Origin: Candidatus Limivivens merdigallinarum
Lineage (GTDB): Bacteria > Bacillota > Clostridia > Lachnospirales > Lachnospiraceae
Assembly: GCA_018713105.1 (NCBI GenBank)
Contig: DVFT01000081.1
Span: forward strand, 1-59,339
Length of the DNA: 59,339 nt
Direction of reading: 5' to 3'
Shown here: positions 43,735 to 52,201 of the stretch, one piece after another
How the letters are laid out: every line of letters begins with the position of its first letter
Numbering within the stretch: position 1 is the stretch's first letter
The notes under the pieces: generated by a model
Seen by the model: only the letters and a program-made list of their open reading frames with translations
Told to the model about the DNA's origin: nothing
Databases searched by the model: none
Translations under genes and position numbers: made by a program

Positions 43735-44676
43735 TTAGCTCTGTTCCTCTGCTGCGGTTCCCCGGCCTTGGGCTGCGCTTTTCGGAATACCTTCATGTTT
43801 CCGCAGGAATTCCAGCTTGGTCTCCGAGATCAGGATCGCGATAAAGATCAGCACGAATCCCAGCACCAGCCTTGCCGTCATCTTCTCCCCGTAAAAGAGG
43901 ATGGAAAACAGCACGCCGAACACGGACTCCAGGCTTAAGATAATGGAAGCCGCCGCCGGATGGGTGTATTTCTGCCCGAAATTCTGAAGGGTAAGCCCCA
44001 GCGCCGTACAGCCCAGAGCCAGAAACAGAATCCCACCTGCCACGTTCAGATGGAATACCGAAAGCGCCGGCATGGGTTCAAACACCAGGGTTACGATCCA
44101 GGAACATACCGCCGCGTATCCGAACTGCAACGTGGAGATCAGCATCGGATCCTTGTCCTTGGCAAGCTTTGCCACCACCACCATGTGCAGGGCATAGAAA
44201 AAACCGCCCAGCAGCGTCAGCGCATCGCCCATCCGAATGGAAAATCCGTCGGTCAGGGAGACCATTCCGATCCCGGTCAGGCAGATCACTGCTGCCAGGA
44301 GATTGTAGCGGTCCGGCCTTGTCTTGTTCACCGCCCAGAACAGAAACGGCACGATCACGCAGTAAACGGCGGTGAGGAATGCATTTTTCCCGGGTGTGGT
44401 GTCGGTGATGCCGATGGTCTGGCTGGAATACGCCAGAAAGAGGCACAGCCCAATCACAGCGCCGCATTTGAAATACTCCCGGTTTAGCTTCTTCAGCCTC
44501 TTTCTGAAAATCACCGCCAGCACGGCACAGCCGATGGTGAAACGAATCGCCAAAAGGAGGTTCGGCGGAATCTGATCCGTGGTGTCCTTCACGATAAAAA
44601 AGGAGATGCCCCATATGAGCGCCGCTGTAAACAGCGCAATCTTTGCCCAAAATCCTGTTCTCTTTTCTCTTTCCAT
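43735..44676 (-). CDS. EamA/DMT-family transporter
   Basis: 313-residue membrane protein with about ten helices in two EamA repeats (ALIWGISFFIVKD; ALTLLGGFFYALHMVVVAKLA; ALGCTALGLTLQNFGQKY; SLESVFGVLFSILFYGE). Drug/metabolite transporters export small metabolites; the substrate is unknown. The start is placed at 44676 because AAGGAAGAAATC directly precedes it. It lies 16 bases after fbp and 55 before the FAD subunit, so all may be one transcript. Confidence 0.88.
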   Translation of the reverse strand: MEREKRTGFWAKIALFTAALIWGISFFIVKDTTDQIPPNLLLAIRFTIGCAVLAVIFRKRLKKLNREYFKCGAVIGLCLFLAYSSQTIGITDTTPGKNAFLTAVYCVIVPFLFWAVNKTRPDRYNLLAAVICLTGIGMVSLTDGFSIRMGDALTLLGGFFYALHMVVVAKLAKDKDPMLISTLQFGYAAVCSWIVTLVFEPMPALSVFHLNVAGGILFLALGCTALGLTLQNFGQKYTHPAAASIILSLESVFGVLFSILFYGEKMTARLVLGFVLIFIAILISETKLEFLRKHEGIPKSAAQGRGTAAEEQS

Positions 44677-44692
44677 GATTTCTTCCTTCTTG

Positions 44693-46651
44693 TTATACTT
44701 TTTCTGTAATGATGCCGGCGCGGTACGCTTCCAGAAGCTTTTCCAGTTCCTCGATCCGCTCCTGGAGCTCCTTTCCTGCATCCGTATCCGCCACCCTCCT
44801 TCTCAGGTAGGTACGCTCCACCACCATATTCTGGGAATGGATGTCTTTTTCCGAGCGGACTGCCTCCTCCACGGAGACGAAGGGGTCGTGCGCCACCAAC
44901 AACAGCCCGTAGGAATTATAGAGCAGCGTATAACCTGCGATCCCCGTCACCTTCTGGTATGCCTTGGAAAATCCCCCGTCGATGATCAGAAGCTTTCCGC
45001 CGCATTTTACCGGTGTTTCCCCTTTTCCCACCTTGACCGGGATATGGCCGTTGATAATGTGGGAGGTCTCGGCATCCAAGCCGAATTCTTCCAGGATCTG
45101 ATCCACCACCTTCTCGTCGTCCACATGGTAGTAATAAGGATTTTTCTTTTCCACATGGGTGGCTGGATCCTTGATGAAGTACCGCTCGAAGGTCGTCATC
45201 TTGTCCTTGCCGAATACCGGGGAATTGCCGTTGATCCAGATATACCAGAGCATATCCTGCCCTTTTTTCCGTTCGTCCTTGTTCACGGAGTAGTAGCCTT
45301 TGCGGGCATAGACCTCCAGAATGTCGTAGAGCGCTTTTCCGCTGTAGGTTTTCCCGAAAAACTCCACCTTTTTGAAGCTGCCGTCCTCATTGAGGGGGAC
45401 ACAGCCGTGGTAGAGGAGATTGGAGTTGAACACCTTATAGAGGCTTCCGTTGGAGAAGAGGAATCTGACATGCTTCTGGAGCTTTTCGCACTTGGTGAAA
45501 GCGCTCTGGAGGCGTTCCATCACTTCTTCCTCTTCTTCCGTGAGGGCGTAAGGGTCCTTGGGATCGATGGTGGGAAAATTCCGGTCCTCCAGCGGGTATT
45601 CCCTGCCGTCCACCATCACCGTCCCTTTCTCAAGATCCATCTTGTCCAGGAGAAGCCTCTCCTCCATGGCAAATTCCGGACGGTTCTTGATGATCTGTCC
45701 TTCTAGCTTGAACATGATGATGGCGATCGCCTTCTGGATCCTCCTGTCCCATTCAATATCCTTGGTATTGTACTGGCCTGCGTCATAATTGATCTTGAAG
45801 CACTCGCACTTGTCCTCCCCGTAGGTGTCCACGGCGAAATTCGCCAGAGGCATCAGATTGATCCCATAGCCTTCCTCCAGCATATCCAGATTGCCGTACC
45901 TTGCCGCGATCCGGATCACGTTGGCAATGCATGCCTTATGCCCTGCTGCCGCTCCCATCCACACAACGTCGTGGTTTCCCCACTGGATATCCACATTCTT
46001 GTAGGTCATCAGCTTGTCCATGATGATGTGGGGACCTGGTCCCCGGTCAAAAATATCCCCCACGATGTGGATGTGGTCCACCGCCAGTCTCTGGATCAGG
46101 TTGCTGATGGCGATGATGAATTCCTTGGCGCTGCCGATGCGGATGATGGTGCTGATGATGGAATTGTAGTAGGCTTCCTTGTCCAGCAGCTCCTCCTTCT
46201 CCGTGATCAGCTCCTCAATGACATAGGCAAAATCCTTGGGAAGCATCTTGCGGACCTTGGAGCGGGTGTACTTGGAGGCGATTCTCTTGCACACCTGAAT
46301 CAGGCGGTGGAGGGTGATCTTGTACCAATCCTCCAGATTCTCCTCCGTCTTTTCCACCATATCCACCTTCAGTTCGGGATAATAGATCAGCGTTGCAAGA
46401 CCTCTCTTGTCCCGGCTGCTCAAGGTGTTTCCAAATTCCTCGTCGATCTTCTTCTTCACCGACCCGGAACCGTTCTTCAGAACATGGAAAAACTGCTCAT
46501 ACTCTCCATGGATGTCCGTCATGAAGTGTTCCGTCCCTTTGGGAAGGTTCAGGATCGACTGGAGATTGATGATCTCCGTGCAGGCAGCCGCCACATTGGG
46601 ATACAGCTTTGCCAGGTTTTTCAGGTACTTGATCTCCATGGTTTTTTCCAT
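44693..46651 (-). CDS. fbp: fructose-1,6-bisphosphatase class III
   Basis: 652-residue class III FBPase of the metallophosphatase superfamily: LPKGTEHFMTDIHGEYEQF, VGDIFDRGPGPH, WGNHDVVWMGAAAG and INGHIPVKVGKGETP supply the metal ligands. It drives gluconeogenesis. Three in-frame ATGs at 46663, 46651 and 46639 are close; 46651 has GGAG six bases ahead and matches the usual MEK..EMKYL start. The dapB terminator lies just upstream, so it is transcribed separately from dapAB. Confidence 0.93.
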   Translation of the reverse strand: MEKTMEIKYLKNLAKLYPNVAAACTEIINLQSILNLPKGTEHFMTDIHGEYEQFFHVLKNGSGSVKKKIDEEFGNTLSSRDKRGLATLIYYPELKVDMVEKTEENLEDWYKITLHRLIQVCKRIASKYTRSKVRKMLPKDFAYVIEELITEKEELLDKEAYYNSIISTIIRIGSAKEFIIAISNLIQRLAVDHIHIVGDIFDRGPGPHIIMDKLMTYKNVDIQWGNHDVVWMGAAAGHKACIANVIRIAARYGNLDMLEEGYGINLMPLANFAVDTYGEDKCECFKINYDAGQYNTKDIEWDRRIQKAIAIIMFKLEGQIIKNRPEFAMEERLLLDKMDLEKGTVMVDGREYPLEDRNFPTIDPKDPYALTEEEEEVMERLQSAFTKCEKLQKHVRFLFSNGSLYKVFNSNLLYHGCVPLNEDGSFKKVEFFGKTYSGKALYDILEVYARKGYYSVNKDERKKGQDMLWYIWINGNSPVFGKDKMTTFERYFIKDPATHVEKKNPYYYHVDDEKVVDQILEEFGLDAETSHIINGHIPVKVGKGETPVKCGGKLLIIDGGFSKAYQKVTGIAGYTLLYNSYGLLLVAHDPFVSVEEAVRSEKDIHSQNMVVERTYLRRRVADTDAGKELQERIEELEKLLEAYRAGIITEKV

Positions 46652-46731
46652 TGTTTTCTCCATATTGGCAGAAATCCCCCCTTTTCTAATTTGTACCGCT
46701 ATGACTGCGGCATCGGTTTCTTCGTTGATTG

Positions 46732-46763
46732 AAAAAAGGGCTGCCGCCGCAGGCAGCAACCCC
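46732..46763 (-). terminator. terminator of dapA-dapB
   Basis: Leftward GGGTTGCTGCC/GGCGGCAGCCC stem (46738-46763, with small bulges) followed by TTTTTT, 13 bp after the dapB stop. Confidence 0.85.
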
Positions 46764-46775
46764 ATGTTTCGCGTT

Positions 46776-47540
46776 TTACTGCTGTGCGCGAATGACATCG
46801 CGCATATCATAATAGCCAGGTCCTTTTCCTTTCAGGAATTTTGCCGCCTGAACGGCGCCCTTCCCGAACACTGCCTTAGAATACGCAGTATGCTTAAACT
46901 CGATGACCTCATCGGTTCCCGCAAAGATCACCTCGTGTTCTCCCACAATGCTTCCGCCGCGGACTGCCGAGATTCCGATCTCCTTCGGATCCCGTTCTTC
47001 TCTCCTCTGGCTCCGGTCATAGGTATAGGTGTAGGCATTGCCCATCGCCTCGTTGATGCTGTCTGCCAGGGCAAGCGCCGTGCCGCTGGGCGCATCTACT
47101 TTGTGCTTGTGGTGTTTCTCCACGATCTCGATGTCAAAGCCGGCTTCCGCCAGAACCTTCGCTGCGTCCTGCACCAGCTTGAACAGCGTGTTGATCCCCA
47201 GGGACATGTTGGCGGATTTCAGCACCGCTACCTTTAAGGATGCCTCCCGGATCTTGGCGAGCTGTTCTTCACTTAAGCCTGTGGTACAGACAACCACCGG
47301 GAGCTTCTTCTCCACACAATAATCGATCAGGGCGTCCTCTGCCTTTGCGGAAGCGAAATCGATCACTGCATCCGCCTCCACATCACAGTCCCAAATATTC
47401 TGAAACACCGGATATTCATTGGTTCCATTGTCGCGAATATCGATTCCCGCAACGATCTCGGCATCGGGATCTTCCTTGACAAGCCCGGTGATGACCTGAC
47501 CCATATGACCGCTGCATCCATGCATAATAATCTTTACCAT
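46776..47540 (-). CDS. dapB: 4-hydroxy-tetrahydrodipicolinate reductase
   Basis: 254-residue DapB reducing hydroxy-tetrahydrodipicolinate in lysine/DAP synthesis. It has the GCSGHMGQVI nucleotide motif, AVIDFASAKA, and the substrate segment VEKHHKHKVDAPSGTAL with catalytic His and Lys. Twelve bases separate it from dapA. Full length. Confidence 0.97.
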   Translation of the reverse strand: MVKIIMHGCSGHMGQVITGLVKEDPDAEIVAGIDIRDNGTNEYPVFQNIWDCDVEADAVIDFASAKAEDALIDYCVEKKLPVVVCTTGLSEEQLAKIREASLKVAVLKSANMSLGINTLFKLVQDAAKVLAEAGFDIEIVEKHHKHKVDAPSGTALALADSINEAMGNAYTYTYDRSQRREERDPKEIGISAVRGGSIVGEHEVIFAGTDEVIEFKHTAYSKAVFGKGAVQAAKFLKGKGPGYYDMRDVIRAQQ

Positions 47541-47552
47541 ATCTTCTTCCTC

Positions 47553-48443
47553 TTACGCCAGTTTAATTCCGAAATCTACCATTGCCTTCCTGAGCGCTTC
47601 CACATGCTCCTCCTCCATCTCTGTCAGGGGCGCCCTCAAAGGTCCTGCCTGCATTCCCATCAGGTTCAGAGCCTTCTTTACGGGGATCGGGTTTACCTCA
47701 GAGAACAGGGCGTTGCACAGCGGCAGGCTCCTAAGCTGCAGCTTTCTCGCCGTCTCGGTATCTCCGTTCAGGTACGCCATAACCATGTCGTGGGTCTCCT
47801 TAGGCGCCACATTGGAAAGCACGGAAATCACGCCGATTCCGCCTAAGGAAAGGATCGGAACGATCTGGTCGTCGTTTCCGGAATAGACATCCAGGCATCC
47901 GTCCGCAAGCTGGAAGAGCTTTGCGATCTGGGAGATATTTCCGCAGGCTTCCTTCACTGCCACGATATTTTCCACATGTTTCCCCAGATATACGGCAGTC
48001 TCCGGCAGGATATTGCAGCCGGTACGGCTGGGTACATTGTAGAGGATGATCGGCAGCTTCACTGCCTCAGCAATGGTGGTATAATGCTTGATCAAGCCCT
48101 TCTGGGTCGCTTTGTTGTAGTAAGGAGTCACCAGAAGAAGGGCATCCGCCCCATCCGCTTCCGCTTCCCTGGACAGCTTCAATGCCGTCTCAGTACAATT
48201 AGAGCCCGTACCTGCGATGACCGGAACCCTTCCTGCCGTCTTCTTTATAGCGAAACGGATTGCCTCAGAGTGCTCCTCTTCCGACAATGTGGCGGACTCT
48301 CCCGTGGTGCCGCAGATGATGATCGCATCGGTGCTGTTGGCGATCTGAAATTCGATCAGCTCTCCCAACACATCGTAATTGATCTCGCCGTTCTCCTTCA
48401 TCGGTGTCACAATGGCAACACCTGCACCTTTAAAAATCGACAT
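47553..48443 (-). CDS. dapA: 4-hydroxy-tetrahydrodipicolinate synthase
   Basis: 296-residue DapA condensing pyruvate and aspartate semialdehyde. It shows GTTGESATLSEEEH, the catalytic YNVPSRTG tyrosine and VAVKEACGN with the Schiff-base lysine. RBS AAGGAGG. The leader carries a lysine riboswitch ending in a terminator, so expression of dapA-dapB should fall when lysine is high. Confidence 0.97.
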   Translation of the reverse strand: MSIFKGAGVAIVTPMKENGEINYDVLGELIEFQIANSTDAIIICGTTGESATLSEEEHSEAIRFAIKKTAGRVPVIAGTGSNCTETALKLSREAEADGADALLLVTPYYNKATQKGLIKHYTTIAEAVKLPIILYNVPSRTGCNILPETAVYLGKHVENIVAVKEACGNISQIAKLFQLADGCLDVYSGNDDQIVPILSLGGIGVISVLSNVAPKETHDMVMAYLNGDTETARKLQLRSLPLCNALFSEVNPIPVKKALNLMGMQAGPLRAPLTEMEEEHVEALRKAMVDFGIKLA

Positions 48444-48464
48444 ATGTATTCCTCCTTCACATAG

Positions 48465-48493
48465 AAAAGGGCCAGACTGTCATAGTCTGCCCC
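48465..48493 (-). terminator. riboswitch-controlled terminator before dapA
   Basis: GGGGCAGACT-ATGAC-AGTCTGGCCC (48469-48493, one mismatch) followed by TTTTCT leftward, lying between the aptamer and the dapA RBS. It is the likely expression platform. Confidence 0.85.
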
Positions 48494-48534
48494 TGATGAA
48501 TCAATCCCGGAACCGGACGCATGCTACCCCCTGT

Positions 48535-48705
48535 TCACTACCCTAGCTCTCCATCGCAAGCACGATGACAGTCATGCAGTTCTTAGCTACATGCCCAAGT
48601 ATGCAGGTTCAGGTACTGCACCTTTCGGCGTCCTCCCCTTTCTCCTGCTTTCCACTGCGCCTGAACACATCTGGCAGGATACTCTTGAAAAACGCGACCT
48701 CTATT
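48535..48705 (-). ncRNA. lysine riboswitch (L box)
   Basis: On the leftward strand the leader contains the L-box landmarks in order: AGAGGTCGCG (48693-48702), CAAGAGTA, AAAGGGGAGGACGCCGAA, ACTGTCA and finally GGAGAGCTA (about 48544-48552). It folds as a multi-helix junction. Lysine binding should favour the downstream terminator and shut off dapA-dapB. Position, landmarks and target gene agree with the known family. Confidence 0.93.
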
Positions 48706-48727
48706 AACCATATTGATTTATATGTCC

Positions 48728-48756
48728 ACTATATCATCATTGAATTTCCTTGTCAA
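48728..48756 (-). promoter_or_regulatory. sigma-A promoter of the lysine riboswitch-dapAB transcript
   Basis: Leftward -35 TTGACA (48751-48756, perfect), 17-bp spacer, -10 TATAGT (48728-48733). The -35 lies inside the 3' end of the preceding cobalamin adenosyltransferase gene. Confidence 0.85.
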
Positions 48757-49246
48757 TGCTTGATTTTCTCGGAATCAGCTCAGTCACCTCATCCACAACG
48801 TCCCAGATCTCCCTGGCGTCGTAGCTGCCGGTCATGATCAGCTTCATCCCGTCGGATTTCGCATGGATCAGCTGCCTTAAATCATCCGCTGTGATGATTC
48901 CGCAGGGGAGCAGCCCCAATACCTCATCCAGAATGAGTACGTCACACTCCTCCGTCACCAGCACTTTCTTGGCATAGTTGAAACCGTTCTTCATATTCTG
49001 CGTCTCTTCCTGGCGCTGCTCCGGCGTCAGATCATCAAAATTGCCTCGGAATTTTTCAAAACGGAAGAGCTTGATCTGCGGTTCCAGCTGCTTCAGGAAC
49101 GCCAGGTCGTCCTCCTCCCTTCCTTTGAAAAACTGCACAATGATCGCCGTCTGCCCAGCGCTGGCAGCACGCATGGCATGCCCGATGGCAGCCGTCGTCT
49201 TGCCCCGTCCTTTGCCGCAGTATATATGTACATTTCCTTTATCCAT
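48737..49246 (-). CDS. cob(I)yrinic acid a,c-diamide adenosyltransferase (CobA/BtuR type)
   Basis: 169-residue ATP:corrinoid adenosyltransferase: YCGKGRGKTTAAIGHAMRA is the inverted-type P-loop, VLILDEVLGLLPCG the Walker-B-like part, and LIMTGSYDAREIWDVVDEVTEL the C-terminal end. It adenosylates cobalamin precursors or scavenged corrinoids. The ATG at 49246 has AGAGGTGCTAC ahead; an open upstream TTG is unlikely. No other cobalamin gene is nearby, so a salvage role is likely. Confidence 0.93.
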   Translation of the reverse strand: MDKGNVHIYCGKGRGKTTAAIGHAMRAASAGQTAIIVQFFKGREEDDLAFLKQLEPQIKLFRFEKFRGNFDDLTPEQRQEETQNMKNGFNYAKKVLVTEECDVLILDEVLGLLPCGIITADDLRQLIHAKSDGMKLIMTGSYDAREIWDVVDEVTELIPRKSSIDKEIQ

Positions 49247-49359
49247 GTAGCACCTCTTTATCAAACTTTAACAATCTTGCTTCTTGGGTTGTCTTATCTT
49301 ACTACAATTTACCCTATTTTTCAAGGCTTTTCGGAAACTACCGGCATTTTGCACAATGA

Positions 49360-49986
49360 TCAGTCCAGATACTCGATCTTGCTGACAGAGACTTCATAGG
49401 CGGTTCTCTTTTCCGTCAGGTCCCCTTCCAGCTTTTTCACATATTCCCGGCTCTGGATCCTGCCCCAGATCTGTACATGCCCTCCCACTTCAAAGGTGGA
49501 GGCGAATCTGGCGTTCCTTCCCCAGGAAATGCAGGGGATGTAATCGGATTTCCCATAGGGGCGGTTCACTGCCACCAGCATATCCGCGATCTCCCTTCCC
49601 AGGGGCGTCCTCCGGTAAATCGGCGTCTTGCAGATGAAGCCGTCCAGGAAGATCTGATTGCTCTTGATCTTGTCGTCCTCTTCCTCCACAAAGCTTAGCT
49701 CTCTGGCAAATACGGAGAGGACCAGGCGGTTCTTCTTCTCCTCATGGCGGTTGTAGGAACGGAACTGACCGGTCACCTGGATATATTCTCCCCGGTAATC
49801 CTGGGATACATCCACCAGCCGCTCGGACACCATCACCGGAATCCGGTCGTAGGAATCGCTGAGGCGCTTCACCAGAAGCTCCGTCATATAGAAGCCTTCC
49901 CCGAACACTTCGTGGCTGAATGAAAATTCCGCCGCAACCTTCCCCATGATCGATACCTGATTGTTTTCAATTACCTTATCTGTCAT
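49360..49986 (-). CDS. SSB-like protein with two OB-fold-like halves
   Basis: 208-residue protein. The C-terminal half (about 110-208) resembles an SSB OB fold: DGFICKTPIYRRTPLGREIADMLVAVNR, CISWGRNARFA and VQIWGRIQSREY. The N-terminal half (about 8-100: NNQVSIMGKVAAEFSF, YIQVTGQFRSYNR) looks like a second diverged OB fold. It lacks the acidic C-terminal tail of housekeeping SSB. The role may be binding single-stranded DNA as a paralog; substrate and partners are unknown. Confidence 0.75.
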   Translation of the reverse strand: MTDKVIENNQVSIMGKVAAEFSFSHEVFGEGFYMTELLVKRLSDSYDRIPVMVSERLVDVSQDYRGEYIQVTGQFRSYNRHEEKKNRLVLSVFARELSFVEEEDDKIKSNQIFLDGFICKTPIYRRTPLGREIADMLVAVNRPYGKSDYIPCISWGRNARFASTFEVGGHVQIWGRIQSREYVKKLEGDLTEKRTAYEVSVSKIEYLD

Positions 49987-50114
49987 AATTAAACGTTCTC
50001 CCTTCTTCTTACGAAGTATCTCTTTTCGTATTTTTTATATAAGTATTTCTATGCGGGAAGAAGGGGCCATAGAACTATTTTTTCAAAGAATCGTTTGACA
50101 GGATTCGAGGAAAA

Positions 50115-50156
50115 CAGACAAAAGACGGCTCCCGATATCTCTACCGGAGCCGTCTT
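50115..50156 (-). terminator. terminator of the acyl-AMP ligase gene
   Basis: AAGACGGCTCC/GGAGCCGTCTT (50122-50132 with 50146-50156) followed leftward by TTGTCTGTTTTC. The upstream arm contains the gene's last codons, so translation termination and transcription termination are physically linked. Confidence 0.8.
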
Positions 50157-51580
50157 CTCAATACTTTTCCCTGAATGGTTTTCGGAATCTCCTCCGCCAC
50201 CTCGATGCTCTGGGGTACCTTGTAGGATTCCAGCTTTTCTGACAAGTGGATCAGGATATCCTGGATGGAACAGCTGTACTCGTTGTCCAGGACTACCACC
50301 AGCTTCGGCACCTGACCAAACCGGGCGTCTTTTTGGGCAGTGCAGACGCATTCCCGGACGCCTGGAATCTCCAGGGCTGCGTTTTCGATCTCCTGGGGGA
50401 TGACCTTGTGGGTTCCCACATTGATGACGTCGCCCACACGGCTGACGAAGTAGAAGTAACCCTCCCCGTCAAAATAGCCGATGTCCCTGGAGAGCGCCAT
50501 ACCGTCTCTCAGCATGGCTTCTGTGAGGGCTTTCTTGCGGTAATAACCCTTCATGTTCATGGCGCCCCTTGCCGCAATGAAGCCGTAGGTCTCCGGGCTT
50601 TCGACCTTCTCTCCCTTCTCATCTATGAGGAACACCGCCGCGTTCTTGGCTGGAATGCCAAGGCAGCCGGTTCCCTTCTGTCTGCTGTGGCAGTCGTAGC
50701 CTAAGATGCATCCCGTCTCCGTACTTCCATATATGTAATAGAGGGAGGTATCGGGATAGCGCTTCAGGAATTCCTCCCGGTCCCGCTCTACCATGGCGTT
50801 GGAGCCTACCTGTACCGCCCTCATCTGGCGGATGCATACGTCCAGTTTCTCCCGGTCGCCCCGAAGCAGGACGGAGAGCTGGCTAGGAATGAGCACCAGA
50901 TAGGTGATCCTGTGCTGAAGGATCGCCCCGTAAAATTCATTCAGCGGGAACAGGCTTTTCATCAGCACAGCCGTCGCACCCAGATACAGGGAGGTCAACA
51001 GCCTCCTTAAGCCAAAGGCAAGGTTGAAGGGGGCGGTCAGAAGATACTTGTCTCCTTCCTCCATGTCCGCAAGGTCTATGAGGTTTTCCACTGTCGCTTT
51101 CATGCTTCCAAACGTATGCAGGATGCACTCCGGCTGCCCGGTGGTTCCGGTGGTAAAGATAATATCGGAATCCTGATCCGCCCCCGGAAAGGTCCGTTTT
51201 TTCGTACCCTTCCCCACACTTTCCCGGCTTGCCTGGAGAAGCTCTGTGATCTTATCCCTGGACAAAACCAGGAGCGGCTTCACCCGTTCCACCACATATC
51301 CCAGTGAACTTTCGGAAATCCTGTATTCTACAGGCACTGCCACTGCCTCAGCCAGCTGGATCCCCAGGTAAGCGACCACGGAACCGATCAGATCCTCCCC
51401 TTCCTCCAGGAGGATCCTGGAACCTTTTCGGATCCTTGCGGTTTTCTTCAGTTCCCCGGCAAAGGCTTCGGCACGGTTCCACAGCTCCTGATAGGTGACA
51501 GACTGCCCTTGCCCTGTCAGCGCCGTCTTGCCCGGAAGCCTCACACTGTTTTCATAAATCTGCTCAATGATACTGTCCAA
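50141..51580 (-). CDS. class I adenylate-forming acyl-AMP/acyl-CoA ligase
   Basis: 479-residue ANL-superfamily enzyme: IFTTGTTGQPE (P-loop-like A3), YIYGSTETG (A5), GDVINVGTHKVIPQEIENA (A8) and the C-terminal lysine in KTIQGKVLRRRL (A10). It activates a carboxylic acid as acyl-AMP. The start at a TTG (51580) is chosen because AGAGG lies seven bases ahead; upstream in-frame codons have no RBS. It is divergent from a small XRE regulator. Substrate unknown; neighbouring 4-hydroxybutyrate enzymes make a short-chain acid one option. Confidence 0.85.
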   Translation of the reverse strand: MDSIIEQIYENSVRLPGKTALTGQGQSVTYQELWNRAEAFAGELKKTARIRKGSRILLEEGEDLIGSVVAYLGIQLAEAVAVPVEYRISESSLGYVVERVKPLLVLSRDKITELLQASRESVGKGTKKRTFPGADQDSDIIFTTGTTGQPECILHTFGSMKATVENLIDLADMEEGDKYLLTAPFNLAFGLRRLLTSLYLGATAVLMKSLFPLNEFYGAILQHRITYLVLIPSQLSVLLRGDREKLDVCIRQMRAVQVGSNAMVERDREEFLKRYPDTSLYYIYGSTETGCILGYDCHSRQKGTGCLGIPAKNAAVFLIDEKGEKVESPETYGFIAARGAMNMKGYYRKKALTEAMLRDGMALSRDIGYFDGEGYFYFVSRVGDVINVGTHKVIPQEIENAALEIPGVRECVCTAQKDARFGQVPKLVVVLDNEYSCSIQDILIHLSEKLESYKVPQSIEVAEEIPKTIQGKVLRRRLR

Positions 51581-51645
51581 ACTCACACCTCTTCTGTTAT
51601 AATAGGATAAAAAAGATTGATCCAAAGAAAGGAGACCTCTGCCCC

Positions 51646-51894
51646 ATGAAACCCCGCAAAAAAGAACTGGGCGACCGCAATCTGATCGGAGCCAATGTCA
51701 CACGTCTTCGGAAGCTCTACCACATCAGCCAGAAGGAGCTTGCCATCAATATGCAGCTTTTGGGGGTGGACATCAACCTTTCCTCCCTCTCCAAGCTGGA
51801 AGGTCAGGAACGTGCCGCCACCGACAAGGAGGTCCTTGCCATTGCACGAACCTTCGGCATCTATGTGGATGACCTGTTCAAAAATCCGGGCTGA
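51646..51894 (+). CDS. small XRE-family HTH regulator
   Basis: 82-residue protein that is nearly all a Cro/CI helix-turn-helix: NLIGANVTRLRKLYHISQKELA, NLSSLSKLEGQERAATDKEVLAIARTFGI. No effector domain. RBS AAAGGAG. It is 65 bp from the divergent acyl-AMP ligase start and just ahead of the 4-hydroxybutyrate genes, so it may control either. Confidence 0.88.
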   Translation: MKPRKKELGDRNLIGANVTRLRKLYHISQKELAINMQLLGVDINLSSLSKLEGQERAATDKEVLAIARTFGIYVDDLFKNPG

Positions 51895-51925
51895 CGTCTC
51901 ATCCGGCGTCAGCCTTTGTCTTTTG
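51889..51925 (+). terminator. terminator of the XRE gene
   Basis: GGCTGACG/CGTCAGCC stem (51889-51896, 51907-51914) followed by TTTGTCTTTT. The stop codon lies in the first arm. Confidence 0.85.
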
Positions 51926-52039
51926 GTTTCCTTCTATTATAAAGCCAACTGCCTGCTGTTGCAATCTCATTTCTAAAGATTCTTAACAGACTTGAAGCGC
52001 TTCTCATATTCTAACATTAATCCGGTTATCATTACAATT

Positions 52040-52089
52040 TAGAATTATAAAATCCCATACTCCCAGCATTTAATTCTATTTTAGAATTA
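52040..52089. promoter_or_regulatory. palindromic operator-like repeat upstream of the semialdehyde dehydrogenase gene
   Basis: A perfect palindrome TAATTCTA-TTT-TAGAATTA (52071-52089) and an extra half site TAGAATTA (52040-52047) lie 110-160 bp upstream of the dehydrogenase gene. Two half sites in the same orientation are 42 bp apart, about four helical turns. No confident promoter could be fixed here. The remainder of the 307-bp gap (51895-52201) holds the XRE terminator and the RBS CAGGAGGAATACT only. Confidence 0.5.
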
Positions 52090-52201
52090 TTAGCAGGAAT
52101 AAATGTGCTATCTTTACGCTGATAGATTCAACAAGCCCCAGTTTGGCGGCTTAGCGATACCTTACTTGCGTTATTCAGATTTTTCATACAGGAGGAATAC
52201 T

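Noticed and set aside
46652..46810. 53-residue N-terminal extension of class III FBPase
   Set aside because: It overlaps dapB's end and its terminator, and the family starts at the MEK..MEIKYL segment.
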